The translations under genes and the position numbers were made by a program. A stretch of 64,000 nucleotides of DNA from Sphingobium lactosutens (GTDB lineage Bacteria > Pseudomonadota > Alphaproteobacteria > Sphingomonadales > Sphingomonadaceae), in assembly GCF_013393185.1 (NCBI RefSeq), contig NZ_QJQX01000052.1, forward strand, positions 296,984 to 360,983, read 5' to 3'. Shown in pieces: positions 1-8,204 of the stretch. The notes under the pieces are model-generated. The model was not told the DNA's origin, did not search any database, and worked only from the letters and a program-made list of their open reading frames with translations. The first letter of the stretch is position 1; the number at the start of each line of letters is the position of its first letter.

Positions 1-92
1 GCCATCACCGCCACCAGCAGCAGCACAGTCAGCAGCGCCGCGCCCTGCTCGCTCGATTTGCGCGAATCAGGCACCGATCGTGCCCCCTGCAT
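1..92 (-). CDS. gspK: General secretion pathway protein K, N-terminal part only
   Basis: The frame from ATG 92-90 runs to the window edge. It reads through a short charged leader into EQGAALLTVLLLVAVMA, the prepilin-type leader plus hydrophobic helix of GspK, the large minor pseudopilin that caps the T2SS pseudopilus with GspI and GspJ. It overlaps the end of gspJ by 26 bp, fitting a translationally coupled operon; GTG at 74 is an alternative start. Only about 30 residues are visible, so the identification rests on this motif and on the gspG-H-I-J-K order. Confidence 0.75.
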   Translation of the reverse strand, partial: MQGARSVPDSRKSSEQGAALLTVLLLVAVM

Positions 93-855
93 CGGGCGCC
101 TGTTCCACCGGTCCGGGCGCCACGAGAAAACGCAGCGTGACAGGCGGTTCCCCCTTGCGCGTCACGGTCAGCTCCACCGCCTTGGGCAGCAGGTCCGGCT
201 GGCTCGGCGTCCATTCCTCTCGCCATTCGCCCTGCGCATCCCGGAAGCGCAACTTCGCCGCCTCGACATTTTCGAGCAGCCCCGCCGGATCGTCGCCGGC
301 CGCCCCGTCCAGTTGCGCATAGGTCCGCCGCTCCAGCCGCCCCTGCCGCACCCAATATTCGACCTTCTGCAAGGAAGGACGCGGCAGGTCGCCCAGATTG
401 TCCCAGCCACCGCGCACGAACTGCATCACCGGCTGATCCTCGCCGCCGTCATGCGCCCAAAAGGCGGGCGCCAGCGTTCCCGCCTCGGTCCGGGTGATGC
501 GCGGCACCGCTTGCCCCAGATCTCCTGCAAGCGCACCGCCCGCGCGCTGCACCGCGGCCATGTCGTCCAGCCGCGCCTTGACCTGCGCCTGCGCCGACAC
601 GCTGTTGCCCAGCAACAGCACGCCCGCCGCCGCGAGCATGGCGAAGATCATCAGCGCGACGAGCAGCTCGATCAACGTGAAGCCCTGTTGGGCGGAACGC
701 TCGAAAGACCTGAAGCCCTGTTGGACGGCAGGCGTGCAGGTCTGTTCGCCGCCTCCGTTCGTTTCGAGCGAAGTCGAGAAACGGTCGGAGCGGCGCCCTC
801 CGCTTCTCTCCACGCTCGAAGCGAACGGCTGGTGCGGATTGGCACGGCCCATCAT
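67..855 (-). CDS. gspJ: Type II secretion minor pseudopilin GspJ
   Basis: A 262-residue minor pseudopilin of the T2SS pseudopilus tip. The prepilin peptidase site and helix are clear: QQGF followed by TLIELLVALMIF, with Gly58/Phe59 at the cut. The start at 855 overlaps the gspI stop (ATGA). That gives a leader of about 58 residues, far longer than usual. The extra leader is largely encoded by a dispersed intergenic repeat (757-829), and the QQGF motif occurs twice within 12 residues (QQGFRS, then QQGFTL). A shorter product from an internal start is possible, but no better-placed ATG with a ribosome site was seen. Confidence 0.9.
   Translation of the reverse strand: MMGRANPHQPFASSVERSGGRRSDRFSTSLETNGGGEQTCTPAVQQGFRSFERSAQQGFTLIELLVALMIFAMLAAAGVLLLGNSVSAQAQVKARLDDMAAVQRAGGALAGDLGQAVPRITRTEAGTLAPAFWAHDGGEDQPVMQFVRGGWDNLGDLPRPSLQKVEYWVRQGRLERRTYAQLDGAAGDDPAGLLENVEAAKLRFRDAQGEWREEWTPSQPDLLPKAVELTVTRKGEPPVTLRFLVAPGPVEQAPDAGGTIGA
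757..829. repeat. Dispersed inverted repeat inside the gspJ leader
   Basis: GTTTCGAGCGAAGTCGAGAA on one side and TTCTCTCCACGCTCGAAGCG on the other form an imperfect inverted repeat. Related copies lie between genes near 18183, 21765, 23376 and 29226. Here it is read through as part of the GspJ leader peptide. Confidence 0.75.
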
Positions 856-1262
856 TCCGTCACCCGCACAAAACTCAGCACGACCGGCGAAGCGCCCGGC
901 TGGCCGTCGACGGTCAGATCGACCTGCAACAACCGCTTGTCGTCGGTCGCCCGGACGGTGCGGCTCCAGTGCCAGCGCCGCCCGCCATTCTCGACCTCGC
1001 CATCCTCTTCGCCGATCGAGGGCGGTGCGGGGTCGGTCTGCGTCTCGACCATTAGGTTGCGCGCCACGATCTGGCCCATCGCCTTGCTGTCGAGATCGGC
1101 CGCCGTGTGGAGCGTCACCCCCTGCAAGCGGACAAGCGCCAGCGCGGCAAGGCTGAACACCGCCAGCGCGACCAGCATTTCGAGCAGCGTGAAGCCGTGT
1201 TCGGCGGAACGCCCAGCATCACAAGCCGTGAAGCCTTCCTGTCGCTGACCATCCTTAGCCAC
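852..1262 (-). CDS. gspI: Type II secretion minor pseudopilin GspI
   Basis: A 136-residue minor pseudopilin. The cleavage motif EHGF is followed by TLLEMLVALAVFSLAALALVRLQG, the typical N-terminal helix with Glu5 of the mature protein. The C-terminal half matches the small GspI globular domain in size. The start overlaps gspH by 8 bp and the stop overlaps the gspJ start by 4 bp. The leader (23 residues to the Gly) contains an upstream near-copy of the cut site, QEGFTA, about 13 residues before EHGF. It forms the tip complex with GspJ and GspK. Confidence 0.92.
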   Translation of the reverse strand: MAKDGQRQEGFTACDAGRSAEHGFTLLEMLVALAVFSLAALALVRLQGVTLHTAADLDSKAMGQIVARNLMVETQTDPAPPSIGEEDGEVENGGRRWHWSRTVRATDDKRLLQVDLTVDGQPGASPVVLSFVRVTE

Positions 1263-1746
1263 CGACCATGACCTTCCCCGCCATGTCGACGGTAACGGAC
1301 ACGCGCTCGCCTTCGCGGGCGAGGGTCACGGTCAGAGGATCGGTCGGCAGGCCGGTGCCATCGAAGGCGATCTGCTGGCGGCCATCCTTGCCGACCAGCG
1401 CCCGCGTGCCGCCCTTCCAGTTGGCGGTGACGAAGGGCTTTTCCTCCAGCGGCGTCCACTGACTGCCCTCGCGGCGCTGGAAGCCATAGCCGGAGGCCGA
1501 TACCCACAGACCCATCGGGCGCGCGGTGACGACCGCTTCGTCGCGCGCGGCGGCGACGCGCGCGGCGAAGCGGTCGGCATCCTCGATCACCCGGCCGCGC
1601 GGGTCGGGAATCGCCAGGACCACGGCAGCCGAAATGAAGCCGATGATCGTCAGCACGACCATCAGCTCGATCAGGGTGAACCCATTTCCTTTCGGAGATG
1701 GGTCAGAGTTCGCTGGAGAAGATATCGGCATTCTCATTCTCGCCAC
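1255..1746 (-). CDS. gspH: Type II secretion minor pseudopilin GspH
   Basis: A 163-residue minor pseudopilin. It has the prepilin motif KGNGF followed by TLIELMVVLTIIGFISAAVVLAIPDP, then the GspH-type segment DADRFAARVAAARDEAVVTARPMGLWV, which is diagnostic for GspH/FimT proteins. The first ATG at 1746 overlaps the gspG end by 44 bp; further in-frame ATGs at 1737 and 1731 are possible starts. It links the major pseudopilin shaft to the I/J/K tip. Confidence 0.92.
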   Translation of the reverse strand: MARMRMPISSPANSDPSPKGNGFTLIELMVVLTIIGFISAAVVLAIPDPRGRVIEDADRFAARVAAARDEAVVTARPMGLWVSASGYGFQRREGSQWTPLEEKPFVTANWKGGTRALVGKDGRQQIAFDGTGLPTDPLTVTLAREGERVSVTVDMAGKVMVGG

Positions 1747-2209
1747 CCGGCTGGCCGTCGGCGCCCAGCGAGCTGATGTCGAACGCGCCCCGGCGACCCG
1801 GCACGCTGTAGAGATAGGCGCGGCCCCACGGATCCTGCGGCAACTTCTTGATATAGCCGCCGCGACGATAGCGCTGCGGCTGCGCCAGCGAGGCGGGCGG
1901 GTTCAGTAGCGCCTGAAGGCCATCGGTCGCCGACGGGTAGGTCAGATTGTCGAGTCGATATTGCTCCAGCGCCTGCTCGATGGTCGAGATATCGGCCTTG
2001 GCCTTCTCGACGCGGGCGGTGTCGGTCGCCGGGATGACGTTGATCGCCACGATCGTCGCCAGCAGGCCGATGATGACGATGACGACCATCAGCTCGACCA
2101 GCGTAAAGCCGTGTTCGGCGGATCGCTTAGAAGAGATGAGGCCGTGTTCGGCGGAACGCCTCAATTCTTTGTCGTCATTCCCGCGAAGGCGGGGGAGTAT
2201 CTTGCGCAT
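1703..2209 (-). CDS. gspG: Type II secretion major pseudopilin GspG
   Basis: Major pseudopilin, 168 residues from ATG 2209, which follows an AAGGAG ribosome site; a GTG at 2215 overlaps that site and is less likely. AEHGF precedes TLVELMVVIVIIGLLATIVAINV, the GspG helix. The body carries the family segment KADISTIEQALEQYRLDN, LPQDPWGRAYLY and a C-terminal GADGQPGGENENADI calcium-binding-like end. The leader is long and contains a duplicated RSAEHG block and the reverse complement of a GTCATTCCCGCG-type intergenic repeat (near 2173-2200). It polymerises into the pseudopilus that drives substrate export. Confidence 0.93.
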   Translation of the reverse strand: MRKILPRLRGNDDKELRRSAEHGLISSKRSAEHGFTLVELMVVIVIIGLLATIVAINVIPATDTARVEKAKADISTIEQALEQYRLDNLTYPSATDGLQALLNPPASLAQPQRYRRGGYIKKLPQDPWGRAYLYSVPGRRGAFDISSLGADGQPGGENENADIFSSEL

Positions 2210-2219
2210 ATTCACTCCT

Positions 2220-3437
2220 TCAAGCCCCGGTAAGGCTTTGCAACTGCAGGATCGGCAGCAGGATGGACAGGATGATGACGGCGACGATGCCGCCCATCAG
2301 TATGATGATGACCGGCTCCAGCATCGCCAGCGCGGCGGAGGTGAAGCTGTCAAATTCGCGCTCCAGATAATCGGCGGCGCGTTCCAGCATCGTGTCGAGC
2401 CGCCCAGCGCTCTCCCCGCTCGCCGCCAGATAGACCAGCAGTGGCGGAAACACGCCAGCGCGACGCAGCGCGGCGGACAGGCTGCCGCCGCCCCGGATCG
2501 CCTCGACAATCTCGTCCGACGCCTTGCGCAACACGCGGTTGTGCACGGTGTTGGCCGTCAGCGACAACCCTTCCATCAGCGGCAGACGGCTCGCGATCAT
2601 GGTGGACAGCGTGCGCGCCATCCGCGCCGCGTGCAGGTCGCGGATCAGCCGTCCCAGCAGCGGCAGCCCCAGCAGCATCGCATCGAAGCGATATCGGAAG
2701 CTTTCCACCTTCAGCGCCCGCCAGAAACCGACGCCGGCCAGCCCCATCAGGGTCAGCAGCAGCCACCAATAGCCGGCAAGGAAAGCGGATATCGCCATCA
2801 CCAGCCGCGTCAGAAAGGGCAGTTCCTGCCCGACCGTATCGAATTGCTCGACCACCTTGGGCACGACGAAGATCATCAGCGCCGCGACCACGAATATGGC
2901 GAAGGTCGCCAGCACCGAGGGGTAGGCGATGGCGGTCAACACCTTCGACCGCATCACCGCCTGCCGCTCCATCAGGTCGGAAAGCCGCTCCATGATGGTC
3001 GGCAGGCTGCCCGAGCTTTCGCCGGCGGAAATCATGGCGCGATAGAGCGCAGGGAAACTCTTCGGCTCCGCGCCCAGCGCATCGGCCAGCCGCCGCCCTT
3101 CCAGCACGCCGGAATGCACCTTGCCCACAATGGCGCGGACATGTTGCTGCTCGCTCTGCTTGCCGATGGTGCGCAGCGATTCCTCCAGCGGGCTGACCTG
3201 GATCAGCGTGGAAAGCTGGCGGGTGAAGAGTGTCAGTTCTTTCGCGGAAAGGCGTGGGCTTCGCAGCGACAGCCCCGCCCGCCTGCGCGCCGCCTGAACC
3301 GCGCCCGGCTCCAGCCGCACGACAAAGAGCTTGCGCGCGTCCAGCCTGGCGCGCGCGTCGTCGATCGTATCGGCCTTGACCGCCCCCTTGCGCTCCTTGC
3401 CCGCCGGGTCGATGGCGACATAGTCGAACTCAGCCAT
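2220..3437 (-). CDS. gspF: Type II secretion inner-membrane protein GspF
   Basis: A 405-residue platform protein of the T2SS in the inner membrane, contacting GspE and GspL. It begins MAEFDYVAIDPAGKERKG, the usual start of the family. It has two GspF repeats, each with FTRQLSTLI or ARMARTLSTMI-type segments, and three membrane helices (about residues 170-190, 220-240 and 375-400). ATG 3437 was chosen over an upstream in-frame ATG because it overlaps the gspE stop by 8 bp and matches the family N-terminus. Confidence 0.93.
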   Translation of the reverse strand: MAEFDYVAIDPAGKERKGAVKADTIDDARARLDARKLFVVRLEPGAVQAARRRAGLSLRSPRLSAKELTLFTRQLSTLIQVSPLEESLRTIGKQSEQQHVRAIVGKVHSGVLEGRRLADALGAEPKSFPALYRAMISAGESSGSLPTIMERLSDLMERQAVMRSKVLTAIAYPSVLATFAIFVVAALMIFVVPKVVEQFDTVGQELPFLTRLVMAISAFLAGYWWLLLTLMGLAGVGFWRALKVESFRYRFDAMLLGLPLLGRLIRDLHAARMARTLSTMIASRLPLMEGLSLTANTVHNRVLRKASDEIVEAIRGGGSLSAALRRAGVFPPLLVYLAASGESAGRLDTMLERAADYLEREFDSFTSAALAMLEPVIIILMGGIVAVIILSILLPILQLQSLTGA

Positions 3438-4971
3438 CGGCGATGGTTTCCACCTCTGTCGCGTCGCGCCGCGATACACGGATCGCTTCTTCCGCCGTCG
3501 TCTGGCCATCGCGCACCAGCGCCCGCGCAGCCGACCCCAGGTTGGGCGCGTTCAGGAAGGCATGGCGCGCGATCAGCGATTCATCGCCGCCGTCGTTGAT
3601 CAGGCGGCGGATGGTGTCATCGACGCGGATCGCCTCGAACACACCGATACGCCCCTTGTAGCCGCTGCCGTTGCACTCGTCGCAGCCGCGCGCCTTGTAG
3701 ATGATCGTGCCCGGATCGAAGCCCAGCAGCGCGCTCGCCGACTTGTCCGCCTGCACCGGCTCACGGCAATGCTGGCAAAGGCGACGAACGAGGCGCTGAG
3801 CGATGACCGCGCGCAAGGTCGAGGCGAGCAGGAACGGCTCCACGCGCATGTCGCGCATACGGGTGATCGCCCCCACCGCGTCATTGGTGTGGACGGTCGA
3901 CAGCACGAGATGCCCCGTCAGCGACGCCTGCACCGCGATCTCCGCCGTTTCGCGGTCGCGAATTTCGCCGACCATCACGACGTCGGGATCCTGGCGCAGG
4001 ATGGCGCGCAGCCCCGCCGCGAAGGTCAGCCCGACCTTGGCATTGACCTGCGTCTGGCCGACGCCCTCGATCGCATATTCGACCGGATCTTCAACGGTCA
4101 GGATGTTGCGCGACCCGTCGTTCAGGGTGCGCAGGCCCGCATAGAGCGTGGTCGTCTTGCCCGAACCGGTCGGCCCGGTGACTAGGATGATGCCATTGGG
4201 TTCGCTCAGACCCTCGCGGAAGATCCGGTCCGGCGCGCCGGTCATGCCCAGCAGGTCGAGCGTGATGCCCGCATTCTCCTTGTCCAGGATACGCAGCACC
4301 ACCCGCTCGCCCGCCCGGCTCGGCAGGGTCGACACACGGACATCGAGCAGCTTGCCACCCAGCGTCAGGCCGATACGCCCATCCTGCGGCACTCGCCGCT
4401 CGGCAATGTCGAGGCGCGCCATCACCTTGATGCGGCTGACCACCACGGGCGCGACATGGGGCGGCATCCGCAGCGTCTCGCGCAACACGCCATCCACGCG
4501 CATGCGCACGATCAGGCCCGTCTCATAAGGCTCGATATGGATATCCGACACGCCCTGCCGCGCGGCCTCGGCGATGATGCCGTTGATCAGGCGGATCGCC
4601 GGCGCATCATCGGCGCTGTCGAGCAGGTCGTCGGCGGTCGGAATGTCGGCGGCCAATATGTCCAGTTCGTCAGCACCGACCTCCAGCGATCCCGCCATGG
4701 CCGCCGCGCTGCCCTCCATCGCATAATGGTCGGACAGGTGCCGGTCGAACTGCGCCGCCTCGACAAAGCGCACCTCGAAGCTGCGCGCCAGATGCCGCCT
4801 TACCTCCAGCAGCACGCGGGGATTGCTTCCCTCGCGCACGGCGATGGTCAGCCGGTCGCCTTCGGGCGGCAGCAGCACCACGCCATGCTTACGCGCGAAA
4901 CTGTAGGGGATGTCGATCGGACGCGGCGGGACAACGGGAGAAATGACGTCACCCTGATCCGTGTCGCTCAC
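3430..4971 (-). CDS. gspE: Type II secretion ATPase GspE
   Basis: A 513-residue hexameric cytoplasmic ATPase that powers pseudopilus assembly. The sequence shows an N1E domain, the SDIHIEPYE segment (about 142-150), Walker A GPTGSGKTT (266-274), the Asp box LTVEDPVEY, Walker B VVMVGEIRD (331-339), the His box TGHLVLSTVHTNDA, and a four-cysteine zinc site (C399/C402 and C430/C433). The start overlaps the gspD stop (ATGA), and the end overlaps gspF by 8 bp. Confidence 0.96.
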   Translation of the reverse strand: MSDTDQGDVISPVVPPRPIDIPYSFARKHGVVLLPPEGDRLTIAVREGSNPRVLLEVRRHLARSFEVRFVEAAQFDRHLSDHYAMEGSAAAMAGSLEVGADELDILAADIPTADDLLDSADDAPAIRLINGIIAEAARQGVSDIHIEPYETGLIVRMRVDGVLRETLRMPPHVAPVVVSRIKVMARLDIAERRVPQDGRIGLTLGGKLLDVRVSTLPSRAGERVVLRILDKENAGITLDLLGMTGAPDRIFREGLSEPNGIILVTGPTGSGKTTTLYAGLRTLNDGSRNILTVEDPVEYAIEGVGQTQVNAKVGLTFAAGLRAILRQDPDVVMVGEIRDRETAEIAVQASLTGHLVLSTVHTNDAVGAITRMRDMRVEPFLLASTLRAVIAQRLVRRLCQHCREPVQADKSASALLGFDPGTIIYKARGCDECNGSGYKGRIGVFEAIRVDDTIRRLINDGGDESLIARHAFLNAPNLGSAARALVRDGQTTAEEAIRVSRRDATEVETIADG

Positions 4972-7178
4972 TTCTTCTCTCCGCTTGCGGGGATTTCGAC
5001 GGGCCGCACCACGCCGCTCGACTGGCGGACGGTCGGCTCGATGACTTGCGGCTCGGCAGCCGCGGCGGGCTGCACCACCGCGTCGCCCGGCTGCGGCGCG
5101 GCGATCGGCGGCGTCGCGCCCATATAGTCGCGCACCAGTTCGTCGATCGTCGGCTCGGCCTCGGGATCACGCTGCAACTGCATGCCGCGAATATAGCCAT
5201 AGCGCTGCTGCGTCAGCTTCTGCGCATCTTCCTTCGACCGCAGGATGGTCGGCCGGATGAAGACCATCAGGTTGGTCTTGGTCCGGCTCTTGCTGCGCGA
5301 CTTGAACAGTTCGCCAAGGCCCGGAATGTCGGACAGCAGCGGGATGCGCTCGATCGTCTTGCGCTCATTGTCGTCGAGCAGCCCGCCCAGCGCCAATATC
5401 TCGCCATCGTCGACCGTCACGGTCGTCTCGATCTCGCGCTTGTTGATGATGAGGTCGCTGTTGCTGTTGCTCACCGGCCCGGCGACGCTCGACACTTCCT
5501 GCTTCAGGAACAGCTTGATGGCGCCTCCGGTGTTGATCTGCGGCTTCACCTCCAGCTTGATGCCGACATCTTGCCGCTGGACGGTGCGGAACTGGTTGTC
5601 GAAATTCTGGCTCAGCGCCTCGCCGGTGGTGATCGGCACCTGCTGGCCGACCAGGATCGACGCCTTCTGGTTATCCAGCGTCATGACCGACGGCGTGGAG
5701 AGCAAGTTGCTTTCCGTGTCCGATTTCACCGCATTGATGATCGCGCCGAAAATGCCGTTGCCGCCAATGCTGCCGCCCAGCCCAGCAATCGCGCCGGTCG
5801 CGCTTTGCAGGCTGCTGACCGCCGCCTGCTGGAGCGTGCTCGCCAGATCGCTGTTGGTCTGCGTCTCGGTCGTGGTGGTGGAGCCGTCTGCCGCGACGAC
5901 CGTCGTCTTGGTCGTACCCAGCCGATCGGCCGCCACCGCGCCCGCCAGCGTCAGCAGATTGGGCGAGGCGTTGCTGTAGTTGGTCGCGGCAAAGCCCGTC
6001 GACGTGCTGCCGATCAGGAATTGCACGCCCAGCTTCTTGGCGGCCGCGTCGCTGATCTCGACGATGATCGCCTCCACCAGCACCTGCTCGCGGCGGGTGT
6101 CGATCTGGCGGATCGTCTCGCCCAACATGCGTTGCACGTCGCTATTGGCGGCGACGATGATCGCGTTCGCCCCCTCATAGCGAGTGACGATCGCCGGCCC
6201 GCGCGTCGAAATGCCGCTGCCCGACGAAGAGGCGGAGGAAGCCGCCGCCACCGGCGCAGCGGCTTGCGATGCCGGGGCGCCACCCTGCCCGCCTGCCGCC
6301 GGCGTGGAAGACGTTACCGGCTGGCTGCTCGACTGGCCGATCAGTTGCTGCAACACCGGCAGCAGCTTTTCCGCATCGGCATGTTCCAGCCAGTAGACGC
6401 GGATTTCCGTGCCGCTCGCCGCCTGCCGGTCCAGTTCGCGCGCCATGTTCGCCAGCCGCGCCACCGTATTGGCGTCACCGCGGATCGCGACCGAATTGCT
6501 GCTGTCGATCGGCACCACCGTCGCGGCCGACGGCGCGGCATTCTCGCCGCCGCCGCTCGCCACCAGCGCCTGGAGCGACGTCGCGATCTCGCGTGCGCCG
6601 GCATTTTTCAGGCTGACCATCTGCGTCGCCGAGGTGTCGCGATCGATCCGCGCGATCACCTGCCGGATGCGGGCGATATTATCGGCATAGTCAGCCACGA
6701 CCACGCTGTTGCCGGCCCGGTTCGCGGTGACGGAACCGTCCTTGCTCACCAGCGGGCGCAGCGTTTCCAGCGCGCTCGCCGCGTCGATCGAGCGCAGGCG
6801 GAAGACTTCGGTGACGAAGCTGTTGCGGTTCGCCGCCCGGCCGACCCCGCTCGGCTGACCCGCCGCGCCGTCGGCCGGCTGGATGCGATAGGCGCCGCCC
6901 GGCGCCGGCACCGCGACCAGCCCGTTGGCGCGCAGGGTCGAGAGGAAAATCTCGAAATATTCGGATCGCGACAGCGGCCGGTCGGTCACGACCGACACCT
7001 TCCCCTGCACCCGATTGTCGATGATGAAGGTGCGCCCGGTAACGCGCGCGGCATCTTGGATAAAGGCGCGGATGTCGGCGTCGCGGACGTTCAGCGTCTG
7101 CTGCGCCTGCACCGGCGTCGCGATCGGCGCGGCAAGGGCAAGGGCAAGAGCGGCGGAGAGGAGAAATTTGCGGGTCAT
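4968..7178 (-). CDS. gspD: Type II secretion secretin GspD
   Basis: A 736-residue outer-membrane secretin forming the export pore. An N-terminal signal peptide (about 1-25, ending VQAQ) precedes the N0 domain (LNVRDADIRAFIQDAARVTG) and N1-N3 domains with repeated VADYADNIARIRQVIARID-type motifs. A low-complexity Ser/Ala/Gly stretch follows (about 290-330), then the secretin core with VPITTGEALSQN and GLLDDNERKTIERIPLLSDIPGLGELF. The C-terminus is Pro/Ala-rich. No pilotin gene was seen next to it. It overlaps gspC and gspE by 4 bp on each side. Confidence 0.95.
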   Translation of the reverse strand: MTRKFLLSAALALALAAPIATPVQAQQTLNVRDADIRAFIQDAARVTGRTFIIDNRVQGKVSVVTDRPLSRSEYFEIFLSTLRANGLVAVPAPGGAYRIQPADGAAGQPSGVGRAANRNSFVTEVFRLRSIDAASALETLRPLVSKDGSVTANRAGNSVVVADYADNIARIRQVIARIDRDTSATQMVSLKNAGAREIATSLQALVASGGGENAAPSAATVVPIDSSNSVAIRGDANTVARLANMARELDRQAASGTEIRVYWLEHADAEKLLPVLQQLIGQSSSQPVTSSTPAAGGQGGAPASQAAAPVAAASSASSSGSGISTRGPAIVTRYEGANAIIVAANSDVQRMLGETIRQIDTRREQVLVEAIIVEISDAAAKKLGVQFLIGSTSTGFAATNYSNASPNLLTLAGAVAADRLGTTKTTVVAADGSTTTTETQTNSDLASTLQQAAVSSLQSATGAIAGLGGSIGGNGIFGAIINAVKSDTESNLLSTPSVMTLDNQKASILVGQQVPITTGEALSQNFDNQFRTVQRQDVGIKLEVKPQINTGGAIKLFLKQEVSSVAGPVSNSNSDLIINKREIETTVTVDDGEILALGGLLDDNERKTIERIPLLSDIPGLGELFKSRSKSRTKTNLMVFIRPTILRSKEDAQKLTQQRYGYIRGMQLQRDPEAEPTIDELVRDYMGATPPIAAPQPGDAVVQPAAAAEPQVIEPTVRQSSGVVRPVEIPASGEKK

Positions 7179-8020
7179 TGGCCTTGCACTATGATGTTGA
7201 CGGAGGCGACGGCGGCGCCACGCTCGACGGTAAGGGACATGCGCGCGCCCGGCGCGATCTTGTTCTGGATGGCCTGGAGATTGGCGACAGGCTGGCCATC
7301 GACCTGGGTGATGACGTCGCCCGGCTTGAACCCGGCGCTGGCGAAGGCCGGCCCCCTGGACATGACGGCCAGCCCGGTGATCCGCCCATTCTGCATCCGC
7401 GGCGCGAAGCCGATATCGCGCTTCAGGCTATCTGCCGTGGGCGAATCCATGCCGGGCGGAGTCGCCGGAGGCGGCGGCGCGGCGCTTTGCCAGCCTTCGC
7501 CCGATGCCGGCGCAGGCGCCGCCGCGTCCGGCGCAGGCGTGGACTGGTCGAGGAAGACCTGCTCTTCCGCTCCGCCCCGGTCGATCGTGACATGGTCGAA
7601 GGCGACGGCCTTCAGCACCACGCCGGGCAGGATTTCGTCCCCCACCGCAAAGCTGTTCTGCACGCCATCGGGCGTCGCCATGATCGCCGATCCCAGACCC
7701 GATCCTTCATTGAGCCGGATGCCATAGACGGTCAGCGCCAGCGACGTGACGACCCCGCCGCCCTGCTGCTGCGGGGCGCCCGTGCGGAAGAAGGGATCGA
7801 AGCTGGCGAACAGGGCCTGCCGGGCGCTGGGCGAGAGGATCTGCGCCTGCCGCCCTTCCCACGGACCGAAGCTGCCGACCGGTGTCAGCACCACCCATAT
7901 GAGCCGCACGATCTGCAACGCCAGCAGCGCCAGCAGCAGCCGCTCGCCCAGCTTCAGCCAGTCGATCGACGGCACGCCGCCTTTCCAACCCCGGACCTTG
8001 TCGCCGAACGGCACGCGCAT
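7175..8020 (-). CDS. gspC: Type II secretion inner-membrane protein GspC
   Basis: A 281-residue bitopic inner-membrane protein that links the inner-membrane platform to GspD and helps recognise substrates. One transmembrane helix lies at about residues 27-46 (LLLALLALQIVRLIWVVL). A homology-region domain follows (YGIRLNEGSGLGSAIMATPDG), then a Pro/Ala-rich linker and a C-terminal PDZ domain (FKPGDVITQVDGQPVANL, about 215-275). It is the first gene of the gsp operon; the region just upstream carries three PhoB-box-like repeats at 8080-8108. Confidence 0.93.
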   Translation of the reverse strand: MRVPFGDKVRGWKGGVPSIDWLKLGERLLLALLALQIVRLIWVVLTPVGSFGPWEGRQAQILSPSARQALFASFDPFFRTGAPQQQGGGVVTSLALTVYGIRLNEGSGLGSAIMATPDGVQNSFAVGDEILPGVVLKAVAFDHVTIDRGGAEEQVFLDQSTPAPDAAAPAPASGEGWQSAAPPPPATPPGMDSPTADSLKRDIGFAPRMQNGRITGLAVMSRGPAFASAGFKPGDVITQVDGQPVANLQAIQNKIAPGARMSLTVERGAAVASVNIIVQGQ

Positions 8021-8079
8021 CTACGGATAGCCCCCTTTGAGTTCCCGCCCGCCTGCTAGGCAACTCTTCTTACTCCGAA

Positions 8080-8108
8080 ATGACATTTATGTGACCATTA
8101 TATGACAT
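8080..8108 (-). promoter_or_regulatory. Triple PhoB-box-like repeat between gspC and the hydroxylase gene
   Basis: Read on the minus strand this is ATGTCAT, ATAA, TGGTCAC, ATAA, ATGTCAT: three heptamers in direct repeat with an 11-bp period and A/T spacers. That is the layout of a Pho box (CTGTCAT-like heptamers 4 bp apart). It lies 59 bp upstream of gspC and 96 bp upstream of the divergent gene at 8205, and could serve either or both. Confidence 0.7.
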
Positions 8109-8204
8109 GGCACGCAAGTGGGGGAGGATGCTTGCATTTCGCGGCGTCACGGCTAGCAAGACGGCGAATATGTCCGTGCCGCGCCGCCTTCCGCGAGGTC
8201 CATC

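Noticed and set aside
5046..7727. Very long plus-strand frame opposite gspD and gspC
   Set aside because: It mirrors GC-rich secretin codons, is rich in Arg/His/Gln, has no ribosome site or family motif, and the minus-strand genes are certain.
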